Positions 54,720 through 64,000 of a stretch of DNA of 64,000 bases are shown piece after piece. The stretch covers positions 8,726,857 through 8,790,856 of the forward strand of contig CM053331.1 of assembly GCA_028583605.1 (NCBI GenBank). The letters run 5' to 3'. Below the pieces are notes generated by a model. It saw only the letters and a list, made by a program, of their open reading frames with translations. It ran no database searches and was not told the origin of the DNA. Origin of the DNA: Dastarcus helophoroides (taxonomy: Eukaryota; Arthropoda; Insecta; Coleoptera; Bothrideridae). The translations under genes were made by a program, and so were the position numbers. The stretch's first letter is position 1; every line of letters begins with the position of its first letter.

Positions 54720-56100
54720 TACTTTCAACTCAATATTTTTACTTTTAATTAAAAAAAAACTGATTTAGAAGTTAAGAAGTTAAAAGTCTTTGAAAAGTGA
54801 TATCATCGCTGCGTAAGCGAAATATAGGTACCATATTGCCACCACTATTCGATTTTTAGCATACACATTCACTCGATACAATGATCCAAATTTCAAAGCC
54901 AACTTGTAGTAGATTTTCTGAGCCGACATCACCACATTATACTTATGCGACACATATCTGCACAAATCAGGATCTCCATGGCCCAAAACTCGATTAATAA
55001 AGCTGTTATGTTGCTATTACTCTAAGATGTTTCCGTAACATGAGAAATCAAGTATTAAAATTCCATCAGATGTGTAAATTCAAATTGCGATTATGTAAAA
55101 ACGGTTACCGCTTCAAATCCTAAAATATTATTATTATACACAGCATAGTAGGTACCAATGAAAACTTTTCTATCCAATAGAAAATGTGACAAGATATCTG
55201 ATAAACTTTCTGGAATTATAACGAAATTCTTAATTACAGAAAATTACCCGCAAAAGTGGACATAATGCTGGTTGAGGCGCATTTCTAAGCACATAAATAC
55301 CCCGACAAGTATGAAATTGATACCCTTATCTGGGAAAGTGTTGTCCTAAATTGGACCTCGTGTCGTCAAATGATAAAAAAAATAATCCGCAAAGTTTTAA
55401 GTCATGCAAATAATTGTTAACAAATGATAATACCCTATAATTAACATTGCACTAGAACTGCTGATATTCTAACTATTTAGTGTGACATATGGTATAGTGG
55501 TGGGTTTACTTTGTCGTTTTGTTCTGCGATAGCTAATACTGTCTCTTTGTTTTGATAAAAATAAATATTAAAAAAAACTTTACTGCAAACACCACCATTT
55601 CTTAAAATAAGACTTTAGAATATTGACTCAAAAAGTTATAACTTTATACATTATACATAATTCAATGTATAATGTAGTTTGTAAATTCATAAACTAATTT
55701 TGACTGTTCTTAGGGTGACTTATCACCTGTTTATTACAAAATAAAAAACGATAACAGCTGATGGCTACTAATGCTTATGTTGGGTCCTTTGGTACCAATA
55801 CCACCCTGAAATAACAGAGCTATACATATTATGAAATTACGTAAAACCAAAAATGTTAATTTTTGACAAATATTTAAAAATAATTTCTTTAAGAAAATGT
55901 TTACGAGGTAAGGGATAACCTATCTACTTTTTTAAACTTTGGGGTACGTTTTTGTCTATTTTCCTCAAAATCTGTTTAGTGGTTAAGTCATGAAAACGTA
56001 AGAAACGCAAAGACAGATAAAAAACAGATTTTATCATAGAAGATTTCATTCTCATTCGTAGTTTAGATTAATTTGACTTTAAATAATTCTTAGATTAATA
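54720..56100. other. AT-rich stretch with a partial interspersed repeat at 55015-55090
   Basis: TGTTGCTATTACTCTAAGATGTTTCC-like text at 55015 (the start of the 44265 and 59890 repeat family). No gene seen; frames are short and unsupported. Confidence 0.45.
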
Positions 56101-56101
56101 T

Positions 56102-56454
56102 TGTTGCGCGTTACCGGTTCGAAAATTAAAACTTCGTGAATTGTTAAATACTTTCAATCAAACTTATTTCGGAACACTACAATTATGATTCACTTTACTA
56201 TCAGACTATCTAACTATCTGAATAAGTGACTGACCGATTAACTGACTAACAATCAAGGGAAAGGCGACCGTGTATTTATACCATTCCGGTTTTTAGAACG
56301 GATCTCCGTACATACCTGACTCGGGCGCGGAAACGTCTAGAACTCTTATCTGGCGTATGATTCGTTCTGGCAGCCGCTTCCCATTAACAAATGTCTCTAG
56401 AGAGTTCCTTAAACTACACAATCACTAATACAAATTTGACGACACTTCGTTACA
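56102..56454 (-). mobile_element. Solo LTR, minus strand, with ATAT duplication
   Basis: On minus it runs from TGTAACGAAGTGTCG to CGCGCAACA, closely parallel to 8959-9310 (GAACGAATCATACGCCAGAT, TATAAATACACGGTCGC) and 35323-36244. ATAT flanks it on both sides (56098-56101 and 56455-56458). No internal region is attached. Confidence 0.88.
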
Positions 56455-56459
56455 ATATA

Positions 56460-58220
56460 CAATTGGTCATTTAAACCGTGTTGGAAATTTCTTTTAAATA
56501 CTTATGAAACGTGACGTTTTTTTTCATGTCCGAAATTGCAGATGTCAAAAAAAAGAAAAATTGATGTGGAATTTGCCTAATTTCTAAGAAATGTATATGA
56601 CTTTTATGCAGCACATATAACAAGAAGAGAACAGTAAAAAAAATATAACACGTATAACGAAAATAGTTGCTTTTTATCATTCAGCTTATCTAGGGGTTTC
56701 AAAGTGTCTTTTACGAGCGTTATGACATAAAAGTCATTAGTCTTTGTCTCCACGTATTATTTTTTAATCAACATGTGTGTTCTAACCTATAATGTATGCG
56801 GCACGGGTCATCTAATATTTATAACAATACCCAAAGCGGTGATCAAAAGACCTGTGCTCAAAATTACCAAACAAGGTGGTTGTCTGTGTTTTAGTACGAG
56901 CCAAACTAAACAATCGCCCAATTGTTCTATAGAAATCGTTAAATTGACGAAGGCGTACGCGGTGCATTCTAATTCGACATGCATTCTCCAATTATTATGC
57001 AAGTAAATTATTTTCCAATGTTCCAATACTTGTCATTTGCTTGAAAATGTTGACGACGACGCGAGCTCTAAAAATCGCGATGTCTGACGCAGTCCTAAAC
57101 ATCTTCAAGATTAAAAATTCAATTTTCAGTTGTTGAACCTAAAGTTCAAACTTATGTCTAGCTTTTATTTTTAAAATTCCCCTTTGAAGACACAATACTT
57201 GAGGTGTCTATGAAAATGTTTGATCACATTTGACTAAAGATGAAATTTAGATTTTAATAGGGTTGGCAAATATTGGGCCATAGATTGTCAAAAAATTGAA
57301 GGTTTTCTGGACATCCTAATAATTGTTGAGAAAAATATATTTTATGAAAAAATAGTTGTTGCATTCCAAAGCTTTTTGTCCCACTTAGTAATATTTCTTT
57401 TTTAAAACTAAAACTTTATTTAGCTGAAGGATGCCAATCAAATTTGTCTTTTACATTATTTCATTCAGATGAATATTTTCGAAGTTAGCACAAGTACACG
57501 CAACGCGGGAATTGCGGTTGGAATCGTACATTTTAACGCGATCTAAGGTGATCTCATAAACTGTGTTAGTCATCGACTTATTGCGAATGAGTGCTTTTTA
57601 CCTGAGACATTATCAACACAGTTATCAGTTAAATCAAATCAAAAATGTCGAAAAATATTTCTAAACAACCAAAGATTATCAAAATCTCAAAAAGAAAATA
57701 CGGTACTAAAACGAATCAAAAAAATGTCAATGGTTCCAAAATCAATCGATAACTACTAACACACCGCAAGCTTGCACAAAAGAAAACTTCATAAGTTACA
57801 AAGTCAGAAAATCACAAAGGTGCAAGCTTACAATAATAGAAATGTTAAATAAAATGATTAAGCTTTCAATAATAAATCAAAAAAAGCAAAACCAACAATC
57901 TCAAAGCCTAACGAAAATTAAAAACGCAAGCTGACTTTGGGCGCCAAAAACCAATACAAATGATACATTAATGTTTACTAAACATCGATAATTTCTACTA
58001 TCGATAGAATCGATATGTTTATTATTACCAGTTTTTACCCACAAAGTCATGATTTAATTATAATTAGTAGCACATTTGTTTATAAATATATTATCAAAAT
58101 AAAGAAAACGGACCCATATTTTTAAGTACCTATCGATTATTTTCAACGTATTTTAAAGATATCGCATTTTCAGAAATCGTACTAGCGACGTATTCTATAT
58201 TTTATAAATTTAGAAGCTAC
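56460..58220. other. AT-rich stretch, no assigned gene
   Basis: The frame 56773-57006 (77 codons) has cysteines and ordinary codon variety but matches no family I know. GGCACGGGTCATCTAAT at 56800 recurs as GGCACGGGTCATTTAAT at 60162, so it probably belongs to a repeat. Short TATCGATA palindromes occur near 58000. Confidence 0.35.
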
Positions 58221-58229
58221 GAAAAATTT

Positions 58230-59680
58230 GAAAATTTTGATTTTTTTAAATTTCATCTTTGAAAATGCAGGTTTAAGGTGGAGTTTATATTTTTTTTATT
58301 TCAACTCTAAAGATTAACGATACAATTTCGTAACTTAAGTAGAAATTTTCCAAAAAATATCTTGAGTTTGAGATCTATTTCTGACTTTAAATTGAAAGTT
58401 CGAAAAAAAAAATTCAAAAGCGAAATTTTGAGTTTTGAAAACTAATTCCAGAATCTAATTTTTGCATACCCTAAAAATTTGGCTATTTTTAATTCAGAAT
58501 TTTACCTTAAAGTTGTTATATTTTCAACTTCAGCATTAAAGTTAAAATTATGTGATTGAGGTAAAAATTTCGAAAAACAATTTTAAAAGTTTGAGATTAC
58601 ATTCAAATTTTTAAATTAAAAAATTTCGGACTTTGCTGACTTTTAAATTTATTTTAAATTGCAATTCGAAAGCCAATACCTTGAAAAATTCGAAATATTT
58701 TGGAATTTTTTACAAATTCCGATCTTTATTCTGATTTAAATTAAAAATAAGCACCTCTAACTATAACACTTTATTAACGATAAAAATTAATTAATTAATT
58801 GATTAATTTCTGTTGCGTTTTTATCGTTAATAAAGTTTAATAGTTATGAATATTAAAGAATTTCACGTAGTAAGGGTTGAAAATGTCAATAAACATCTCT
58901 GTTTTTAAGCTCATTTAAATAATAAACTTTAAATTTCAAAAAAAATCCAAAAGCTAGAAAAAAATGGAGATTTTTTGAAAATATTTCGAATTTTTTTAGG
59001 AAATTCCAATTCTTTTTCTGGCTCAAATTAATTTCTGCTCGACCTTAAAACAAAATGTCTAGGGCAAAGTCAAAATGTTCAGAAAAAAAGAAAGACAAAA
59101 TTTGGGCAACACATTTACAATTTTGAGATTAAATTCTTTTCGAGTTTTTTTAAAAATAAAATGAATTTGGAGTTCAAAACCTACCTTCAAGATTGTCCAG
59201 TCACCAGTTCAGGAAAAGGTTGAAGTTTCATGTTAAGTCAGGTTTTTAAGCTCAACTTTAAAACGAGGTGTCTGGGATAAAGTCGAAATGTTCAGAAGAA
59301 AATCAAAACTCCAGAAACAAATTCACATCTTTTTGGCTTTTTTTCGAAACAAAGGCATTTTGAATTTAAGGTCTAATTTCAAGGTTTTCCAGTTAACCGT
59401 TGGGAAACAGTGGAAGTTTCAGGTAAAGTTTTAAAATGTTTCAGTTACTTCTTAAAATTTCGATGTTAAAATCCAAATTTCGTCAACGAAGTCAAAATCC
59501 TAAAATTTTCAAAAAGAAATATTTGGAAATTTAGAGAAAAAAGTCGAAACAAATTAAAGAAAGCTTCCACTTTTTCCCTTAAAACATTGGCAAAGAACTT
59601 GAATCCACATCTACATCGTCAAAAAAATTTTTGAGGATGAGTTTAAACTTAAAAATTCTTTAAATTTAAATTTAATTTTA
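58230..59680. repeat. Degenerate AT-rich array, mixed polarity, with a hairpin
   Basis: Loose AAATTTCGAAAAA/TTTTTGAATTT texture. At 58756-58848 AACTATAACACTTTATTAAC and its near reverse complement flank an AATTAATTAATTAATTG spacer, a hairpin of about 28 pairs. No gene. Confidence 0.6.
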
Positions 59681-59689
59681 CCAGCCGCA

Positions 59690-59885
59690 AACGGCATTAA
59701 GTTTTGCGTTGAGTATATCGAGAATTAAGACGTAAGTGCCTGACTACAACTACTACCAAATTTCTAGTAGAGACTCTACTCCTGGATACAATAGTAGAAA
59801 TCTCCAAGCTGCTTTGGAGTAGAAATTCTGAGTCGATAACACTGCATTGCGTTGGGGTAAATTTTAGCAATGCATGCCGAAGCCA
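59690..59885. other. Short unclassified block with local inverted repeats
   Basis: CTACTACCAAATTTCTAGTAG and GAAATCTCCAAGCTGCTTTGGA contain nested inverted repeats. No coding. Confidence 0.4.
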
Positions 59886-59889
59886 TCTA

Positions 59890-60270
59890 GAAGGACTAGT
59901 GGAATTGCTATGTTACCATTACTTCAAGATGTTTACCTAACGTACGAAATGAAGCATAAACATTTCTTGATCAGGCTGCTATTAGGCGAAAACGGTACCG
60001 TTATAGATCATCATATTATTTGCAAGGTCATCCTACATAATAATATTAGTATTTTATCGAAATCTATAGCAAATTAGATTCTGTTCGAAAAGATTCTTCG
60101 CCTAAACCTTACATGTTAAAAATGGAATGTTTGACCTTAAATATCTCGGCTTTGACAGGGGCACGGGTCATTTAATTTTGCAGGTATACAGGTATCACCG
60201 TTAGTAACATCTCACAGACATTTAGATAAAACTTATAGAAAAGCAATTGTCTGGTAAACTGCTTTAAAGG
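59890..60270. repeat. Interspersed repeat (TTGCCATTACTTTAAGATG family), copy 2
   Basis: ATGTTACCATTACTTCAAGA and ACCTAACGTACGAAATGAAGC at the start and AGAAAAGCAATTGTCTGGTA at the end correspond to 44265-44640. The frame 59874-60077 crosses its start and is not conserved in the other copy. Confidence 0.65.
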
Positions 60271-60274
60271 CGAT

Positions 60275-61730
60275 GATTTCAATTTTTAATATCAAAATTG
60301 TTAGAAAAGTTTGATAATTCCTAAAATTTACTTGGAATTTTTTCTTAAAATTACAGCGATAGAATCAAAAATTTGGAACTAAGGTCAAAGAAAATTTCTA
60401 GACTTAAAAACAATGTTTTTTGAACTTGTTTAGAGTTATCTTTAAAGCTAAAATTCGGTCAAAGAAAATGGGGAATTTCTACAAAAATCAAAAAGCTTTA
60501 TGTTTAAGTCAAAATTCTAGCAATTTCCTCTAAAAAAACTTTGAAGTGTGTAAAAAAATCTACCAATATCATAATTTTTGAATAAGATTACGATTCAAGT
60601 CTCGAGGTCTTTGCTCCAAATTAGTTTCTAAATTAAAGCAAATATTCCGAGTTTAAAATCTAAATCTGTAGGTTATAAGTATAAAAAATGTAATTTGTTC
60701 TAAATTCCATCTTTTATCGGTCAAAATTTCAAAACTAAAGTAAAAATTTCGAATTTTAAGTTAAATTGTTAAAATTGTTAAAATTTTAATTCGAAAGCAA
60801 GCACTTCAAAATTTTGACATATACAGCCTTTTTCTAAATTTTATTTTTTTTTACTTTCAATTTCAAGCTTTAACTTAAAATTTATAAAAAAGTTCTCGAA
60901 GTTTTGGAGTTTAGGCCTTTCTAACTTGATTTTAGAATTTAAGATGAGTCGAAATTTTCAGATTGAAGTTACTGTTTCGAAAACTGAAACAAGATATGTT
61001 TGAAAAAATTTCAAATTTTTAATTCAAAGTCAAAATTTTAGAAAAAAAACATTGGAAGTTTTGGAAAGAATCATAACTTATAAAAATATTCTTGAAATGA
61101 TAAGAAAATAGTCAAAATTATAAACAGAAAATTTGAGAAAAACAATCTTGATTTCTTAAACTACCATTTTACGATTGATGACATTAGATTAATAGGAAAA
61201 TTTTAAAAAATGTCAGAATCTATAGAAAATTTAAAATTATTATTAAAAATTTGAAAAAAAAAAAGTAAAAACTAAATAACTAAATTTTGAAAAAGTATTC
61301 GTTTTGTAGAAAATTAGAAAGAAATCTTAAAGTATCGACATATATTTCAAATCCTCAATTTCGGAGTTAAAGTCGAAACCTTAAGAAATTTATCAGAAAA
61401 GTAAAAATTTTGAGAAATTACAGAATCTTGATGTTAACCTAAATATTTTAGAAAATATGAATATTTTAAATGTATACAAGGTAATTTAAAAACAAATTTG
61501 GGAAATCAAGACAATTTAAAAAAAAACATGGAAATCTAATGTTTAATCTCGAAAAAATCAAAATTTGGAAAAACCAAATTGAAAAATTGTAGTATAGCGA
61601 AACTTCGGCGTCAAAGCTTAAAATATTTAAAAAAAATCTAAATCCAAAAACTATGGTCGAAATTTTGGAAAGAAAGTTGAAGTTTTAGGAAAAAATTAAA
61701 ATTATCTTTTTAGATGTTCAGTTGGGACAC
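60275..61730. repeat. Degenerate AT-rich array, mainly purine-rich on plus
   Basis: AAAGTCAAAATTTTAGAAAAAA and related units. No gene and no matched element ends. Confidence 0.6.
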
Positions 61731-61739
61731 AAATTACAA

Positions 61740-62380
61740 TTTTTCTCTGGTCATAAGCCAAGTAAGGAACTAAATTTCTGGGATTAAACCAACAAACAGG
61801 AACAATTCAAAAAAAACTTTAAAACCGCAGTTGAAACTGTAGGATTGGCAACAGTATGCCAACATACCAATCGCGAATTCTCAAAAATAAAGGAGGTCAT
61901 AGAACAGGCAATTATCCAGAACATAGACACTGTCAACATTCGAAATACAACAATCAAATTCGGAGGGTTTTTTCAATAATATTTATGTTAATTTATGTAA
62001 TATGTTAATTTAAGCTAAAAAGTTAAGCAATTACCTAAATACTTCATACATTCTCGTGAATCATTAGTTGCTAACCATTAAATATCAAAACCCTTCAGAT
62101 TTTGGATGAAGTGCATTTTGCACGTGACAGTTTAAAGTTGATGTTACTTCATTTGGATGACTTTATCCAAATATAGAATGCTTGAAAACTTATCAGAGTC
62201 TCGTATTTTTCTATTCTTTCTAGTCGCATTTTTTGCATCCGATTCATAATTTCTGCAAAGGTATTTCCCAAAAAGGGGAATCGAATTCATAAAGCAGTTT
62301 TTTTTAAGTCAATGTAATATTTAGTGCCCCTAGTATCCTATTATCAACGGCTTCAACTTAGATAGATATGATAGGTATGA
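61740..62380. other. Low-copy stretch before the RT-RNase H fragment
   Basis: A frame-like stretch around 61800-61980 (AACCAACAAACAGGAACAAT and on) has no recognisable family. Nothing else seen. Confidence 0.35.
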
Positions 62381-62384
62381 TATG

Positions 62385-63770
62385 GATGGAACGGATATAT
62401 ACATTCCCCTCATCACTGCGATCTTAAAGATCTATTGTGATAAACCCCGATATATATTGTTCCTAAATTTCCAAGCTTTTGCAAAAGCATAGGATTTTTC
62501 TAGGAGAAATTTTACTTATCTCTGCAGGTATAGCTTGTACCTGTTCCAGGTGAAGTAGCCTCCTGTAAAACAATGCTTTACATGTGCAATGTAAGTGTCC
62601 TGCAGTTTCTCTGGCTTCGTTGCAGAAGCGTCAAGTCCCTGATTGTGCTTGGCCTTTTTTTTGAGATAACATCTTAGCGCGCAGTGTCCTGGTGAGAAGG
62701 CCTGTTATTAGCCTTAACTCTAAGGTCTAGAAGTTCCTTGGTTTCTTGGTGTGCGAATAAGTGATGAACTTTTTCGCATGGTTTGGTCCTGAAATTAATT
62801 TCCAGTGGAATTCTTTTTGTTTCTTTTCTTATTTGTGAACTTCATTACTTATATGGCATTTTGCTATAAGAAAGTAATGTTTGGGTCCAAGAAATGTGGA
62901 TGCTGCGCCTTCTCTGGCTAGGGGATTGGCAACCGTATTTCTTTTAATGCCTATGTGTGCTGGCATCCACATCAAGGTTACCTTATTGCCGACAGCCAAT
63001 TATTTTAGTATTTGTAGACAGTCCCACACTAGTATGGATTTGACAGTAAATCTACTCAGGGCTTTAAGCGCCGCTTGACTGTCTGAACAGATATAGATTC
63101 TTGCTCCTCGTAAGTTCTTCGATAGGCATTCCCGGGTGCATTGTTCTATAGCATGCACTTCTGCCTGGAAGATTGTGGGAGTTTGACCTAAGGCTTTTGT
63201 TAACCTGTATCCTCCAACTCCTTCTGTTGTTTTTGACCCATCCGTGTACCAGATAAGTGATCCTTGTAGTAGTTCAAGTTCTTGGTCCATCCCAATCATG
63301 ATCATTTATGACCACTTCAAATGGGTGTTCGAACTCCAACCTGGTTCGTATTGTATCAAACCGTTTTATGACAAAAATTCTTTGAGAATACCCAAGTATC
63401 CGACAAAGTCGTCTTTCTTCAGATCTACTTCCTGAACCAGTCTTAAAGCCCCCAGAATTGCCTCCTTCTTTACCTAAAGATGTAAAGGGGGGAAACTCGG
63501 CATGACTTCCAAAGCTGCCGTTGGACAAGTTTTCATTGCTCCTGTAATTCCAAGACATGCTAAAAGTTGTAGTTTTGTAAGTTTTTCCTGTGCTGTATTT
63601 TCTTTTGCTTTTGGCCACCGTACTAATGAGGCGTACGTAACCATTTGTCTGATAACCATCAGGTATGACCAGTAGATCATTTTAGGGTTCAGACCCCAGG
63701 TTTTTCCAAAGATACTACGGCATATCCAGTTTACCAAACGGCTCCAACTTAGAGCAGCTTCAAATGGTTT
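62385..63770 (-). pseudogene. I/R1-like non-LTR retrotransposon: RT end, RNase H and zinc knuckle, broken
   Basis: On minus from 63770: the RT end reads SIFGKTWGLNPKMIYWSYLM, then ACLGITGAMKTCPTAALEVM. RNase H follows with LIWYTDGSKTTEG (about 63230), FQAEVHAIEQCTRE and IYICSDSQAALKALS (about 63070), so the D, E and D of the active site are present. At 62590-62660 RFCNEARETAGHLHCTCKAL is a CCHC-type knuckle; a stop replaces the residue before RFC. Frameshifts separate the blocks. Sequence and order match 1990-3715, so the two are copies of one family in opposite orientation. The UTR runs to about 62385. Confidence 0.87.
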
Positions 63771-64000
63771 TGGGTTTGAAAATATTGTTTTTAGGTTAAA
63801 TTAGCTGATTGAGTTATCTCTATTGAATTTTTAACGAGAAATGAGGAAAATGGAACTATGAGATTTTAGGTGAATTTTAAGCTTTCTGCTTTTAAAAAGT
63901 CTAATTAAATACAGATGACTGTTTTTCCTGAGCTACTATATTATCCTTAAAGATTTCCTATGTTTATATGAGCTATTTTATATGTAATAATTCTATGACT
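63771..64000. other. AT-rich end of window, nothing recognised
   Basis: No coding or repeat signal that I can support. Confidence 0.4.

Noticed and set aside
56773..57006. 77-codon frame as a host exon
   Set aside because: Part of it (GGCACGGGTCAT block) recurs at 60.16 kb, so it is probably repeat-derived; no recognisable motif.

Overview
This 64-kb window reads as AT-rich repetitive DNA from an animal, most probably an arthropod. The evidence is the mix of transposable elements: Jockey-like, RTE-like and I/R1-like non-LTR retrotransposons, a mariner, several hAT-type elements, a small LTR family and Penelope-like elements (PLEs). I find no intact host protein gene, no rRNA and no confident tRNA gene. 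Almost every open frame is either a decayed transposon fragment or chance translation of simple sequence. Two patches (13.35-14.32 kb and 31.69-31.96 kb) look exon-like, but the support is weak.

Layout. 0-6.7 kb: the right end of a hAT-like element, a Jockey 3' fragment (877-1130), an I/R1-like RT-RNase H fragment (1990-3715) split by a PLE palindrome, then AT-rich filler. 6.7-19 kb: three large hAT-like elements, 6716-8668, 9382-12871 and 14322-18816. They are bounded by inverted ends and 8-bp target duplications and separated by a solo LTR (8959-9310) and a low-copy stretch. 19-25.7 kb: small palindromic elements, a tRNA-like patch and a second copy of the 6.7-kb element (22671-24525). 25.7-32.5 kb: an RTE-like fragment split by a 4.2-kb hAT element (27951-32180), which itself contains a 3.2-kb hAT element (27998-31200). 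32.5-36.2 kb: low-copy sequence, then an LTR split by a 572-bp foldback. 37.2-43.4 kb: an RTE-like element (minus) containing a Jockey fragment, then a Jockey fragment split by a TA-flanked element that itself holds a hAT MITE. 44-46.6 kb: MITEs and a broken mariner. 46.9-51.8 kb: a long RTE-like element (minus) with two later DNA-element insertions. 53.4-54.7 kb: PLE fragments, including a GIY-YIG endonuclease C-terminus next to the conserved PLE terminal sequence. 56.1-56.5 kb: another solo LTR. 58-61.7 kb: degenerate AT arrays. 62.4-63.8 kb: a second I/R1-like RT-RNase H fragment (minus).

Two themes stand out. First, much of the monotonous AT-rich sequence (a degenerate unit close to TCGAAATTTTGAAAAAAG, polarised so that one strand is purine-rich) lies inside non-autonomous hAT-type elements. 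The elements can be delimited by matching ends and 8-bp target duplications. Second, self-cleaving ribozyme architecture recurs. One site (10399-10445) has a complete type I hammerhead core with all three helices. At least two palindromic families carry hammerhead-like folds on both strands. One of those families is tied to Penelope-like retroelements by a GIY-YIG endonuclease fragment beside the same terminal sequence and by a 15-bp target duplication with a recognisable empty site.

A 0.3-kb stretch (about 17269-17590) repeats its neighbour with many one-base losses in homopolymers. It should be treated as possible unpolished assembly before any biological reading.
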